Shown here piece after piece: positions 1 through 8,235 of a stretch of DNA of 64,000 bases. A model generated the notes under the pieces. The model ran no database searches. It was not told where the DNA came from and worked only from the letters and a program-made list of their open reading frames with translations. The stretch spans positions 62,001 through 126,000 of the forward strand of contig NZ_JAEPQA010000006.1 of the NCBI RefSeq assembly GCF_017640745.1, given 5' to 3'. Position 1 is the first letter of the stretch. Every line of letters begins with the position of its first letter. The DNA is from Nisaea sp. (GTDB lineage Bacteria > Pseudomonadota > Alphaproteobacteria > Thalassobaculales > Thalassobaculaceae). Made by a program: the position numbers and the translations under genes.

Positions 1-261
1 ATCGAGGTTGCCGCGCTGCATGGCGGTCAACTCCGTGCCCTGCTTGAACAGGGTGGCGCCGAAATACGGCTTGAATTCAAACCCGTCACCGAGGCACTGG
101 CCGAAATGCTCTTTCAGGATGCCGCTGCGGCGATCGGTCTCCTGCACGGTGTCGGAATAGATGATCTCCACCACGTCCGCGGCGGCGACGCCGCCGGAGA
201 CCATGAGGGCAACGGCGGCGGCTGCACCCCGGAGAGCTGTCTTGAATGTCATGTTTCGCAT
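1..261 (-). CDS. TRAP transporter solute-binding protein, DctP family (N-terminal part)
   Basis: Only the first 87 codons are present; the gene runs off the left edge. The start is the ATG ending at 261, preceded by an AGGGAGGAAAC ribosome site 5 bases away. A signal peptide (charged MRNMTFKTALRG, then an Ala/Val-rich core, cleavage near AAA-D) is followed by a segment containing FKQGTELTAMQRGNLD, typical of the N-terminal lobe of DctP-type periplasmic receptors. Such proteins bind a carboxylate and hand it to a DctQM permease, presumably encoded beyond the window. It lies 44 bp downstream of the shikimate/quinate dehydrogenase gene on the same strand, so the likely ligand is shikimate, quinate or a related hydroaromatic acid; that is inference from context. 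Confidence 0.8.
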   Translation of the reverse strand, partial: MRNMTFKTALRGAAAAVALMVSGGVAAADVVEIIYSDTVQETDRRSGILKEHFGQCLGDGFEFKPYFGATLFKQGTELTAMQRGNLD

Positions 262-305
262 TGTTTCCTCCCTTTTGCGAAATCTGTGGAACCCCATTCC
301 GGCGG

Positions 306-1193
306 TCAGCCGAAGGAGTCGAACGTCTTTTTCATCCTCTCCGCGTCCGGCGCGATGCCGGTGAAGAGCTCGAACGCCTTCACCGCCTGAAAGAGCGCCA
401 TTCCGGAACCGGGCAGCACGGCGCATCCCTTGTCCCGGGCGGTCGCCAGCAGTTCGGTCTCCAACGGGAAATAGACGATGTCCGCCACCCAGTGACGCGA
501 CTCGATGAGGCGCCCCTCGATCGGCATCCCCGGCATTTTCAGCATGCCGACCGGACTGGTATTCACGATGCCGTCCGCAGCAGCGGCGGCAGAGGCCGGA
601 TTGCGGGCAACCTCCGCGCGCTTGGCCCCGGCCCGCGCGTTCAGCTCGTCCGCCAGAGCTTCCGCCAGGTGCCCGTTGACGTCCCGGATCAGCAACCGGC
701 CGACACCGGCATCGAGCAGGGCATGCGCGACGGCATGCCCGGCACCGCCGGCGCCGAGCAGAAGCACGCAATCGCGTGCCGCTCCGGGCAGGCCGCGCCG
801 CAGGCTTTCGGCGAATCCCCAGTAATCCGTGTTGTGGCCGACGCGCCCGTGCGGCGTGAACAGCACCGTGTTTACGGCGCCGACGGCCTGCGCTTCTACC
901 GACAGCGAGTCGAGGTGCGACAGAATGGCCCTTTTGTACGGTACGGTTACATTGATGCCACAAAAGCCGGAATGCTCAAGGTTGCCAAGAAGCTGCGACA
1001 GTGCCTCCTCACCGAGATCCGGCGGCAGGTCGATCAGCCGGTATTCGTAGGACATCCCGAGCGTCGCACCTTCTGCCATATGCATCCCAGGCGTCCGGGA
1101 CGCGGCGATACCGTGCCCGATCAGTCCGACCAGCACATCCTGCGGCTCCGGCATTGCCTCTATGCCGGCGGCTTCCGGTCCCGCGGCGCCCAT
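306..1193 (-). CDS. Shikimate/quinate dehydrogenase, catabolic (NAD-type) AroE family
   Basis: Oxidises shikimate to 3-dehydroshikimate, or quinate to 3-dehydroquinate. The 295-residue product shows the AroE fold: GLIGHGIAASRTP near residue 23, the catalytic Lys in NVTVPYK (K87), NTD (D123), and the Rossmann loop GAGGAGHA near 147. After beta-2 the sequence reads LLIRDVNGH: an Asp (D171) stands where NADP-dependent AroE has NRT, as in NAD-dependent catabolic enzymes such as Corynebacterium QsuD. The C-terminal half (DIVYFPLETELL, MALFQAVKAFELFTG) also resembles QsuD. The start chosen is the ATG at 1193, with GAGGACAAAAGGG upstream; a TTG at 1208 or an ATG at 1154 are alternatives. It heads a leftward unit with the TRAP receptor and is divergent from the TetR-hydrolase fusion. 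Confidence 0.85.
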   Translation of the reverse strand: MGAAGPEAAGIEAMPEPQDVLVGLIGHGIAASRTPGMHMAEGATLGMSYEYRLIDLPPDLGEEALSQLLGNLEHSGFCGINVTVPYKRAILSHLDSLSVEAQAVGAVNTVLFTPHGRVGHNTDYWGFAESLRRGLPGAARDCVLLLGAGGAGHAVAHALLDAGVGRLLIRDVNGHLAEALADELNARAGAKRAEVARNPASAAAAADGIVNTSPVGMLKMPGMPIEGRLIESRHWVADIVYFPLETELLATARDKGCAVLPGSGMALFQAVKAFELFTGIAPDAERMKKTFDSFG

Positions 1194-1206
1194 CCCTTTT
1201 GTCCTC

Positions 1207-1225
1207 AACCGTTAATATTTCGGTT
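1207..1225. promoter_or_regulatory. Candidate operator dyad (AACCG-N9-CGGTT) between divergent units
   Basis: Five-base inverted arms, AACCG at 1207-1211 and CGGTT at 1221-1225, surround an AT-rich 9-bp centre. It lies in the 178-bp divergent gap between the dehydrogenase and the TetR-hydrolase gene and overlaps the upstream edge of the former. TetR proteins commonly bind such short dyads near their own promoters. Arm length is modest, so this is only a candidate. A related CGGTTAAT sequence recurs at 1251-1258. Confidence 0.3.
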
Positions 1226-1371
1226 CAATTCTGCAAAATATTGTTCGTGACGGTTAATTATGTCAATAGTGATGCGCGCCCTCCGTCACGACCTTGCGGA
1301 GGGCGCGCATCCGCAACGGCACTCCGCTATGCTGGAAGCCCCGGAGAACAAAGAAGAAGAAGGGAAGAAGA

Positions 1372-3021
1372 GTGGGAGAGGTCGTTACGCCGTCGGGCGA
1401 GATCGAGGAACTATACCGCGGGGGCTGGAAGCAGGACCCCGACGCGGTGCGGGCGAATATTCTCGAGGTTGCCCGCGAAGTCTTTGCCGAAAAGGGGTTG
1501 TCCGGCGCGCGGATCCAGGAAATCGCCGCGCTGACCAAGACCTCGAAACGCATGATCTACTATTACTTCGGCGACAAGGAAGGGCTCTATCGCGCCGCCC
1601 TGGAAGAGGCCTATCAGGAGATGCGACGGTCGGAGGACGCGCTCGATCTGACCCAGGTCCCACCCGTCGAGGCGCTCCGCCAGCTCGCCGAATTCACCTT
1701 CGACCACCACCGCAACGCGGTGAATTTCGTTCGCCTCGTGACCATCGAAAACATCCATCACGGCGAACATATGCAGCAGTCCGACGGCATCGTCGGCCAG
1801 AACAGCTCCGCCATCCGGTTGCTGGAGAACATCTACGCACGCGGCTGCGAGCTTGGACTCTTCCGGCGCGGCCTCACCGCGCTCGAACTGCATTGGCACA
1901 TCTCCGCGCTCTGCTATTTCAACGTCTCCAACCGCGCGACCTTCTCGCGGATCTTCGGGGACGATCTCTTTCAGGAAAAAGGTCAGCAGATGCTGCGCCG
2001 GCATGTCGGCGACATGATCCTGCGCTTCGTCATGCGGACCGATACGGACAAGGGACGCACCGTGCTGAACGCTCTGGACGACGGCCGGAAGATCAACCCC
2101 GGCATTCTCAAGTTTCTCGATGTCTGGGACGGCAAGTGGGCAACTCTCGCCCCCGGTGCGACACCCGCCGACCGGCGGCTCAAGTTCGAGGCGATCGCAC
2201 GCGAGATGCGCCTTGAAACACCGCCCGGCATCGAGACCGACGACGAGCACTGGATCGACAGCGAGGGCGGACCGGTCCGGGTGCGGATCTTCCGCCATTC
2301 CGGCGGCGGCAGCCAGGCCGCGCTGATCTACATGCATGGCGGCGGCTTCATGCAAGGCAGTCCCGAAACCCACTGGGATATCACCAGCCGGATCGCCGCC
2401 TGGAACCGGCAGACCGTGATCAGCGTCGACTATTCCCTTGCCCCCGAACATCCCTACCCCTTGGCTTTCCAACAATGCGTCGCCGTGGTGGAATGGGCGC
2501 GCGACAATGCGGCAAGCCTCGGCATCGACCCGGCGCGCCTTGCGGTCGGCGGCGACAGCGCCGGCGGAAACCTCGCCGCGGTCACCGCTCTCAAGGGCCG
2601 CGAGATCGGTCTGCCCCTTCGTGCGCAGATGCTCGTCTATCCGGTCTGCGACTTCGACCGGTCACGCCCGTCCTATAGCGAGAACGCGAACGGTCCGCTG
2701 CTGCGCGTCGCGGGCATGGCGGAGAACAACGCGCTTTATTGCGCCGATGTCGAGAAGCTCAACACCGACCCATTCATTGCGCCGCTCGCGGCCTCGAGCC
2801 ATGCGGGCCTTCCGCCCGCTTTCGTCGCGGTCGCGCAATACGACCCTTTGCGGGACAGCGGCCGCGCCTATGCCGACGCGGTGAAAACAGCCGGCGGAGA
2901 CGTCACCGTCGATGACGGCGCGGGCCTGATCCACGGCTATCTGAGGGCCTTGGAATATTGCCCGGAATCCGAGACCGCGCTTCGGCGCATGTGCGCCTGG
3001 CTCAAAGAGAAATGCGCCTGA
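1372..3021 (+). CDS. TetR-type regulator fused to an alpha/beta-hydrolase (HSL-type esterase)
   Basis: One uninterrupted 549-residue ORF contains two normally separate proteins. Residues about 25-230 are a TetR repressor: helix-turn-helix RIQEIAALTKTSKRMIYYYF near 48-66, then an all-helical ligand-binding region. Residues about 231-549 are a complete hormone-sensitive-lipase-type hydrolase: oxyanion motif HGGGF (322-326), nucleophile GDSAGG (Ser396), and likely acid and base Asp491 (QYDPLRDSG) and His521 (LIHGY). The GTG at 1372 follows a strong purine tract (AAGAAGAAGGGAAGAAGA) and begins just before the TetR domain; an ATG at 1294 would add 26 basic residues. The next gene, a 3-dehydroshikimate dehydratase, follows after 51 bp. 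I infer that it regulates the surrounding quinate/shikimate genes and may hydrolyse an ester ligand or sense it through the hydrolase fold. No internal stop or frame change separates the domains. Confidence 0.85.
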   Translation: MGEVVTPSGEIEELYRGGWKQDPDAVRANILEVAREVFAEKGLSGARIQEIAALTKTSKRMIYYYFGDKEGLYRAALEEAYQEMRRSEDALDLTQVPPVEALRQLAEFTFDHHRNAVNFVRLVTIENIHHGEHMQQSDGIVGQNSSAIRLLENIYARGCELGLFRRGLTALELHWHISALCYFNVSNRATFSRIFGDDLFQEKGQQMLRRHVGDMILRFVMRTDTDKGRTVLNALDDGRKINPGILKFLDVWDGKWATLAPGATPADRRLKFEAIAREMRLETPPGIETDDEHWIDSEGGPVRVRIFRHSGGGSQAALIYMHGGGFMQGSPETHWDITSRIAAWNRQTVISVDYSLAPEHPYPLAFQQCVAVVEWARDNAASLGIDPARLAVGGDSAGGNLAAVTALKGREIGLPLRAQMLVYPVCDFDRSRPSYSENANGPLLRVAGMAENNALYCADVEKLNTDPFIAPLAASSHAGLPPAFVAVAQYDPLRDSGRAYADAVKTAGGDVTVDDGAGLIHGYLRALEYCPESETALRRMCAWLKEKCA

Positions 3022-3072
3022 CCGGCAAGAGGCCCAGAAACCGGTAACGATGCGGGAGGAACCGTAACGAAG

Positions 3073-4968
3073 ATGAAGACATCCATCGCCACGGTCTCGA
3101 TCTCGGGAGATTTCGAGGAAAAACTGGCCGCCATCGCCGCCGCCGGCTTCGACGGGATCGAGATCTTCGAGAACGACTTCCTCGCCTTCGACGGCTCGCC
3201 GCGCGAGGCGGGACAGATGGTCCGGGACAGAGGCCTCGAGATCACCCTCTTCCAGCCGTTCCGCGATTTCGAAGGCATGCCGGAGCCGCAGCGCGCCCGC
3301 ACTTTCGACCGGGCCGAGCGCAAGTTCGACCTCATGGGGGAACTCGGCGCCGACCTGGTGCTGATCTGCTCGAACATCTCCCCGCTGTCGCTCGGCGGGA
3401 TCGACCGCGCGGCGGCGGATTTCGCCGAGCTCGGCGAGCGCGCCGCCAAGCGCGGCATCCGCATCGGCTACGAGGCGCTTGCCTGGGGCCGTCATGTCAG
3501 CGATCACCGCGATGCCTGGGAAATCGTGCGCCGGGCCGACCACCGGAATGTCGGTCTGATCCTCGATTCCTTCCATACGCTCGGGAAAGGCCTCAGTCCC
3601 GAATCCATCCGCTCGATCCCGGGCGACCGGATCTTCTTCGTGCAGCTTGCCGATGCGCCGAAGGTCGACATGGACCTGTTTCACTGGAGCCGGCACTACC
3701 GAAACATGCCCGGCGAGGGCGACCTCGACGTGACCGGCTTCATGCGTGCGGTCTGCGCGACCGGCTATGACGGCGTGGTCTCGCTGGAGATCTTCAACGA
3801 CCAATTCCGCGGCGGCTCGCCCCGCACCATCGCCGTCGACGGCCACCGCTCCCTGCTCTACCTGATGGACCAGGTGAAACGCATCGAGCCCGGCATCGCG
3901 ATCCAGGTTCCGGAGATGCCGGCGCGGGTGAAGGCATCGGGCATCGAATTCATCGAGTTCGCCGCCGACGAGAGCGAAGCGGAAGATCTCGGCGCGATGC
4001 TCCGGTGCCTTGGTTTCCGGCGCGCGGGGCGGCATATCGCGAAAGACGTGATGCTCTGGCGCCAGGGTGGGATCAATATCGTCATCAATACCGAGCGCGA
4101 GGGGTTCGCCCACTCCTCCTATCTCGTACATGGCACGACGGTCTGCGATATCGGTCTCAAGGTCGAGGATGCGGGCGCGACCGTGGAGCGCGCGAAAGCG
4201 CTCGGCGCCACGCCGTTCGAGCAGCCTGTCGGGCCGGGCGAGCTGAAAATCCCGGCAATCCGCGGGGTCGGCGGCGGCCTCATGCACTTCCTTGACGGCA
4301 AGAGTGATCTCGCCCGTGTCTGGGAGATCGAGTTCAAGCCGGAACAGGATGAAGCGGCACCCGGCGACGTCGGGCTGACCGCAGTCGACCATATCGCGCA
4401 GACGATGAACTACGAGGAGATGCTGACCTGGCTGCTCTTCTACACATCGATCTTCGAGACCCGGAAGACGCCGATGGTCGATGTGGTCGACCCGGCCGGT
4501 CTCGTCCGAAGCCAGGCCATCGAGAATGCGGACGGCTCGCTCCGCATCACCCTCAACGGCGCCGAGAACAGCCGGACGCTGGCCGGCCATTTCATTTCAG
4601 AGAGTTTCGGCTCTGCCGTCCAGCATATCGCCTTCCGGACGGAGGACATCTTCAGGACCGCGGAGAACCTGCGAGAAACCGGCTTCGTGCCGCTCTCGAT
4701 ATCACCGAACTACTATGATGACCTTGAGGCCCGCTTCGGGCTCGAACCGGACCTGCTCGACCGGCTGAAAGAGGCGAACATTCTCTACGACAGGGACGAG
4801 CGCGGGGAATTCTTCCAGCTCTACAGCCCCAATTACGGCGACGGCTTCTTCTTCGAGATCGTCGAACGGAGGAACGGCTACGGGGGATACGGCGCCGCAA
4901 ACGCGCAGTTCAGGATCGCGGCGCAAAAGCGGGCCTTGAGCGCCAGCGTGAGCGCCGCATCCGCATAA
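3073..4968 (+). CDS. quiC: 3-dehydroshikimate dehydratase, QuiC type (isomerase-fold domain plus HPPD-like domain)
   Basis: Converts 3-dehydroshikimate to protocatechuate. The 631-residue length and two-domain plan match Pseudomonas QuiC1 and Corynebacterium QsuB. The N-terminal sugar-phosphate-isomerase-like TIM barrel (about 1-275) keeps the four metal ligands expected for the family: Glu134 (GYEAL), Asp165 (LDSFH), Gln191 (FVQLADAP) and Glu239 (SLEIF). The C-terminal region (about 285-600) is a vicinal-oxygen-chelate domain like 4-hydroxyphenylpyruvate dioxygenase with a His-His-Glu triad at His440, His518 and Glu595. Its role in QuiC enzymes is less certain than that of the N-terminal half. 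A GGAGGA ribosome site lies about 12 bp before the ATG. With the adjacent dehydrogenase it forms a hydroaromatic-acid to protocatechuate route. Confidence 0.92.
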   Translation: MKTSIATVSISGDFEEKLAAIAAAGFDGIEIFENDFLAFDGSPREAGQMVRDRGLEITLFQPFRDFEGMPEPQRARTFDRAERKFDLMGELGADLVLICSNISPLSLGGIDRAAADFAELGERAAKRGIRIGYEALAWGRHVSDHRDAWEIVRRADHRNVGLILDSFHTLGKGLSPESIRSIPGDRIFFVQLADAPKVDMDLFHWSRHYRNMPGEGDLDVTGFMRAVCATGYDGVVSLEIFNDQFRGGSPRTIAVDGHRSLLYLMDQVKRIEPGIAIQVPEMPARVKASGIEFIEFAADESEAEDLGAMLRCLGFRRAGRHIAKDVMLWRQGGINIVINTEREGFAHSSYLVHGTTVCDIGLKVEDAGATVERAKALGATPFEQPVGPGELKIPAIRGVGGGLMHFLDGKSDLARVWEIEFKPEQDEAAPGDVGLTAVDHIAQTMNYEEMLTWLLFYTSIFETRKTPMVDVVDPAGLVRSQAIENADGSLRITLNGAENSRTLAGHFISESFGSAVQHIAFRTEDIFRTAENLRETGFVPLSISPNYYDDLEARFGLEPDLLDRLKEANILYDRDERGEFFQLYSPNYGDGFFFEIVERRNGYGGYGAANAQFRIAAQKRALSASVSAASA

Positions 4969-4997
4969 TGAGAAACGCTCGAGACCAGAGCGGCTTC

Positions 4998-6947
4998 TCA
5001 GACGATTTTGATCCCGACGCCCTTTTCGTCGACCCGCTGGACCTTGCCTGACAGCGGCTTTCCGCCATGACTGAACTCGACGCGGTCACCGACCCTCGCC
5101 TGCAGTTCGGTCGAGAAGCCGGCTCCGGCCTCGGAAATGTCCAGAAGCGTGGCTTTCTGCGACTGACCGTTGACGCTCACCTGGATCTTTGAGCCGACCT
5201 CGCGGCGATCCCGGGAACGGCGATCGACTTCCTTGGTCGAACTGCGGACGATGCGCACGATGGTTTGGCCGAGTTGATCGACTCCGGCATGTAGCGCACT
5301 GGCGATCGAGCCGATGGAAACCGACACGGTCTCGTTCTCGGTTGCCCGCTGCGCGACTTCGGCGATCCGCGTGGCTACCTCGCGCGCAGCGGACGCCGTT
5401 TCGCCGACCGAATGGGCGATTTCGCCCGTCGTCTGGTCCTGCTGCTGCATCGCTTCGGTCACAGTACCGGCCATCTCGTTGATCTGATCGATCATCCCGG
5501 CGATGGACCGCACCTGCTCGACCGCATTGCCGGTCGCCTGCTGGATTGCCGCAATCTGCGCCGAGATCTCTTCTGTTGATTGCGCGGTCTGGTTCGCGAG
5601 CGATTTGACCTCGGAAGCGACGACGGCAAAGCCCTTGCCCGCGTCGCCGGCGCGCGCAGCCTCGATGGTCGCATTGAGGGCGAGCAGATTGGTCTGCTCG
5701 GCAATTTCGCTGATCATCTTGGACACGGATTCGACCCGCTCGACGGCCTCGGCAAGCGAGGCGATGGCCTGTTCCGCGCCTGAAGCGTTGCGAACCGCCT
5801 TGTCGGTGATGCTGCCGGTCTCTTCCATCTGCCGCACGATGTCCCGGATCGATGCCGACAATTCTTCGGTGCCGGCGGCAACGGTCTGGACACTGGCAAG
5901 AGCCTGTTCGGCCGCGGCGGCAACGCTCTGCGAGTTGCCGCCCACTTCAGACGCCGATTCGGCAACCGCGCCCGCCGCCTGGTTCATTTCCTCGGTTTGC
6001 TTGCTGACCTCGACCAGCGAAACGCGGATCTGGTCTTCCAGCGTGTCGGCCATGTCCGACAGGGCCTTGGCCTTGGCGGCTTCAGCTTCCTCCTCCAGCC
6101 TCTTCTGTTGAGCCCGGAGTTCGACAGCCTCGCGGCCGCTTTCCTGGAAGCGGAGCAGGGCCTTCGCGATCGAACCTATCTCGTCGCTGCGGCCCGCATC
6201 CTCGATCGGCCCGTCGAAATCGCCGTCGGCGACACGAAGCACAGCACCTGTTAGGCGGCTCATCGGCCTGAGCACCGAGGTCACGGCGAACCAAAGTATC
6301 GCAAGCACAATGGCCAGAGATACGGCGGCCACCCCGATATTGACCGTCAGGCTGATATCCTTTTCCGCTCGCGCCTGGGCGATGACGCGCTCCACCAGTT
6401 CAACCGACTTGTCCCGCTCGCGGCGAACCTCGTCGACAAGTGCTTCCACGGCGTCGTTGATCGCCTCGGCGCGCCCGTCGAAATCCGGCATCACCTTGTT
6501 GCCCTCGGCAGGCCCGCCCGAGATATACGCTTCGGCCAGTTTCGCGCCGACTTCGACATAGGCCTGGCTGGTCGCTGAGATCGCCTTTGTCTTTTCGACG
6601 ACGGCCATCATCCCGGCTTCCTGCGCCAAGGCCTGGAGCTTGGCCAGGTGCTCGCGCAGAAAGCCTGCGTATTCCAGCGCCTTCTCGTCGCCATCGTCGA
6701 GTCCGTCCAGCGCCCGGGTCGCGGAAACATCGGTGAACCACTGCTGGATCTGGACGACATCGTACCTGATCTCGCCTGTCAGCTCGGTCATTTCCTGAAT
6801 GGTTTCAGCGAGGTACGTGACCTGCCTTTCCATTCTTTGGAGCTGTTCATTCTCCTTTTCGGCGGTCAACAGCGAATAGCCAGAACTGACGGTCAGGGCG
6901 ACGGCGATGAAGCCGAGTCCGGCCAGAATCTTGGTGCGAATTTTCAC
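4998..6947 (-). CDS. Methyl-accepting chemotaxis protein with C-terminal PilZ domain
   Basis: A 649-residue transmembrane chemoreceptor. A first membrane helix (about 8-27) and a second (about 205-225) bound a periplasmic helical sensor region. A HAMP segment follows ([20 protein letters not shown]), then a long cytoplasmic signalling coiled coil with the conserved hairpin tip [21 protein letters not shown] for CheA/CheW contact. Residues about 575-649 form a PilZ domain with both c-di-GMP motifs: an Arg cluster (RRSRDRR) and DISEAG. This links chemotaxis to cyclic-di-GMP. The start is a GTG at 6947 with GGAGG six bases upstream. The gene is monocistronic, converges on quiC, and lies divergent from the iron-uptake operon. 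The ligand is unknown; proximity to quiC makes a hydroaromatic attractant possible but unproven. Confidence 0.92.
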   Translation of the reverse strand: MKIRTKILAGLGFIAVALTVSSGYSLLTAEKENEQLQRMERQVTYLAETIQEMTELTGEIRYDVVQIQQWFTDVSATRALDGLDDGDEKALEYAGFLREHLAKLQALAQEAGMMAVVEKTKAISATSQAYVEVGAKLAEAYISGGPAEGNKVMPDFDGRAEAINDAVEALVDEVRRERDKSVELVERVIAQARAEKDISLTVNIGVAAVSLAIVLAILWFAVTSVLRPMSRLTGAVLRVADGDFDGPIEDAGRSDEIGSIAKALLRFQESGREAVELRAQQKRLEEEAEAAKAKALSDMADTLEDQIRVSLVEVSKQTEEMNQAAGAVAESASEVGGNSQSVAAAAEQALASVQTVAAGTEELSASIRDIVRQMEETGSITDKAVRNASGAEQAIASLAEAVERVESVSKMISEIAEQTNLLALNATIEAARAGDAGKGFAVVASEVKSLANQTAQSTEEISAQIAAIQQATGNAVEQVRSIAGMIDQINEMAGTVTEAMQQQDQTTGEIAHSVGETASAAREVATRIAEVAQRATENETVSVSIGSIASALHAGVDQLGQTIVRIVRSSTKEVDRRSRDRREVGSKIQVSVNGQSQKATLLDISEAGAGFSTELQARVGDRVEFSHGGKPLSGKVQRVDEKGVGIKIV

Positions 6948-7081
6948 GAAAGCCTCCAGTGCGAAGAGAGAGCGATCCTAACAGAAATTAGTAAACGAAT
7001 TCTATACGCCCGGATATTTCAGCAAGACCCTTAAACCGCTGGAGCAGGCAGTGGACCGGGTCACCTTCCGCGCCAAGCGAC

Positions 7082-7111
7082 TTGACATTGCGGCAATTTT
7101 GCGACTGATTC
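7082..7111 (+). promoter_or_regulatory. Promoter of the siderophore-uptake operon
   Basis: A perfect -35 box TTGACA (7082-7087) is followed after 18 bp by TGATTC (7106-7111), a weak -10. It lies 57 bp before the siderophore-interacting protein start and abuts the Fur-like box, so metal-bound repressor could block RNA polymerase. Confidence 0.5.
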
Positions 7112-7132
7112 TGCAAACAACTCTCATTTTCA
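7112..7132. promoter_or_regulatory. Fur-type iron box
   Basis: The 21 bases from TGCAAACAAC to TTTTCA match 17 of 21 positions of the alphaproteobacterial Fur-type consensus as I recall it (TGCAAATGAT then TCTCATTTGCA). It sits directly after the predicted -10 of a promoter that drives five siderophore-uptake genes, which fits iron repression. Which Fur-family protein binds cannot be told from sequence. Confidence 0.6.
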
Positions 7133-7167
7133 ATAGCGGCACCCGTTGCCGCATCAGGCGCGGGGCC

Positions 7168-8208
7168 ATGCAGTCAGAATTATCCGTTTCGCTCGGAAAT
7201 GCCGGGCATTGGCTGGAAGAACATGTGCGTCACCTTGCGACGCACGATCTCCATCCTGTTGCACGCCACTCGGGCCGGGCTGTCTTCGAGACTTCTTACG
7301 GAAAGATCCGGCTCGCCGCGGACGCGGACAGGCTCAGTGTCCGCATCGACTCCCCGGACGAGGACGGCCTGACGGTGCTGCAGGGCTCCGTCTCGGAATA
7401 TCTGATCGCCCACGATCCGGGCCTCGCGAAAGGCATCGCCTGGAGCGGAACGGCACCGGCGCCGGGGCGGCCCAAGAATCTGCGGGAAATGAAGGTCGTC
7501 CGCACAAGGGAGATCTGCGACTGGCTGCTGCGCATGACCCTTAGCGGAGAGGATCTCGCACCCTTCACCGAACGCGGGCTGCATGTCCGGTTGATGCTGC
7601 CGCGTGACCCGTCGAGCACTGAAATCGTCTGGCCGACCATTGAGCCCTCCGGCGCCGTGCGCTTTCCGACCGGAGAGGACGAGCTGACCGTTCGCGTTTA
7701 CACGATCCGCGGGATCTGTCCGGAACGGGGTACGGTCGAGATCGACATCGTGCGCCATGCCGGCGGCCTCTTCTCGGACTGGGCGGAGACCGCACAGCCC
7801 GGTGACCGGATCGGCATGATCGGCCCCGGCGGTGGTTATTTCCCGGCTGACGGCTGGCTGGCGATCGGCGGAGACGATACCGCCGTGCCGGCGATCATGC
7901 GCATCCTCGAGGCCCGGTCCGGCACAGAGGGCGGGCATGCAGTCATCGGATTGCGGGAGCATCAGGAACCGGTCGCGGTCTCCCTGCCCGAAAATTTTAC
8001 GTTCGACTGGGTGCCACTCGACGAGCTGCCCGCCGCGCTGAAGGCGGCGACGGCGGCGCGCGGCGCAGACCAGACTGGCTGGTTCGCCGGCGAGGCCGAA
8101 CAGGCGAAAGAAATCCGCGACCATTTCAAAACCGTGCTCGGCCTCGCGCCGGAGCGCAGGTACAGCGCCGTCTACTGGCGGCGCGACGAAACCGCCGAAT
8201 CCCATTGA
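7168..8208 (+). CDS. Siderophore-interacting protein (ferric-siderophore reductase, DUF2218 plus SIP)
   Basis: Likely a cytoplasmic flavoprotein that reduces the imported ferric siderophore to release Fe(II). The 346-residue product starts with a DUF2218-like region (about 5-95, with HDLHPVARHSG and GKIRLAAD), found fused to SIP proteins in several proteobacteria. The FAD-binding beta-barrel follows with VRVYTIRG and the phosphate-binding GDRIGMIGPGG, and the C-terminal NAD(P)H lobe ends in RRYSAVYWRRD. The start is ATG 7168; the frame stays open upstream to 7051, but that would overlap the promoter and Fur box. It is the first gene of an operon with the receptor 27 bp downstream. Confidence 0.88.
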   Translation: MQSELSVSLGNAGHWLEEHVRHLATHDLHPVARHSGRAVFETSYGKIRLAADADRLSVRIDSPDEDGLTVLQGSVSEYLIAHDPGLAKGIAWSGTAPAPGRPKNLREMKVVRTREICDWLLRMTLSGEDLAPFTERGLHVRLMLPRDPSSTEIVWPTIEPSGAVRFPTGEDELTVRVYTIRGICPERGTVEIDIVRHAGGLFSDWAETAQPGDRIGMIGPGGGYFPADGWLAIGGDDTAVPAIMRILEARSGTEGGHAVIGLREHQEPVAVSLPENFTFDWVPLDELPAALKAATAARGADQTGWFAGEAEQAKEIRDHFKTVLGLAPERRYSAVYWRRDETAESH

Positions 8209-8235
8209 ATTCCAAAGCGTAAAGTGAGTCACTCC

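Noticed and set aside
2662-4590. Open frame of 642 codons opposite quiC and the hydrolase domain
   Set aside because: It is the reverse shadow of two strongly conserved proteins and shows no domain, ribosome site or plausible composition.
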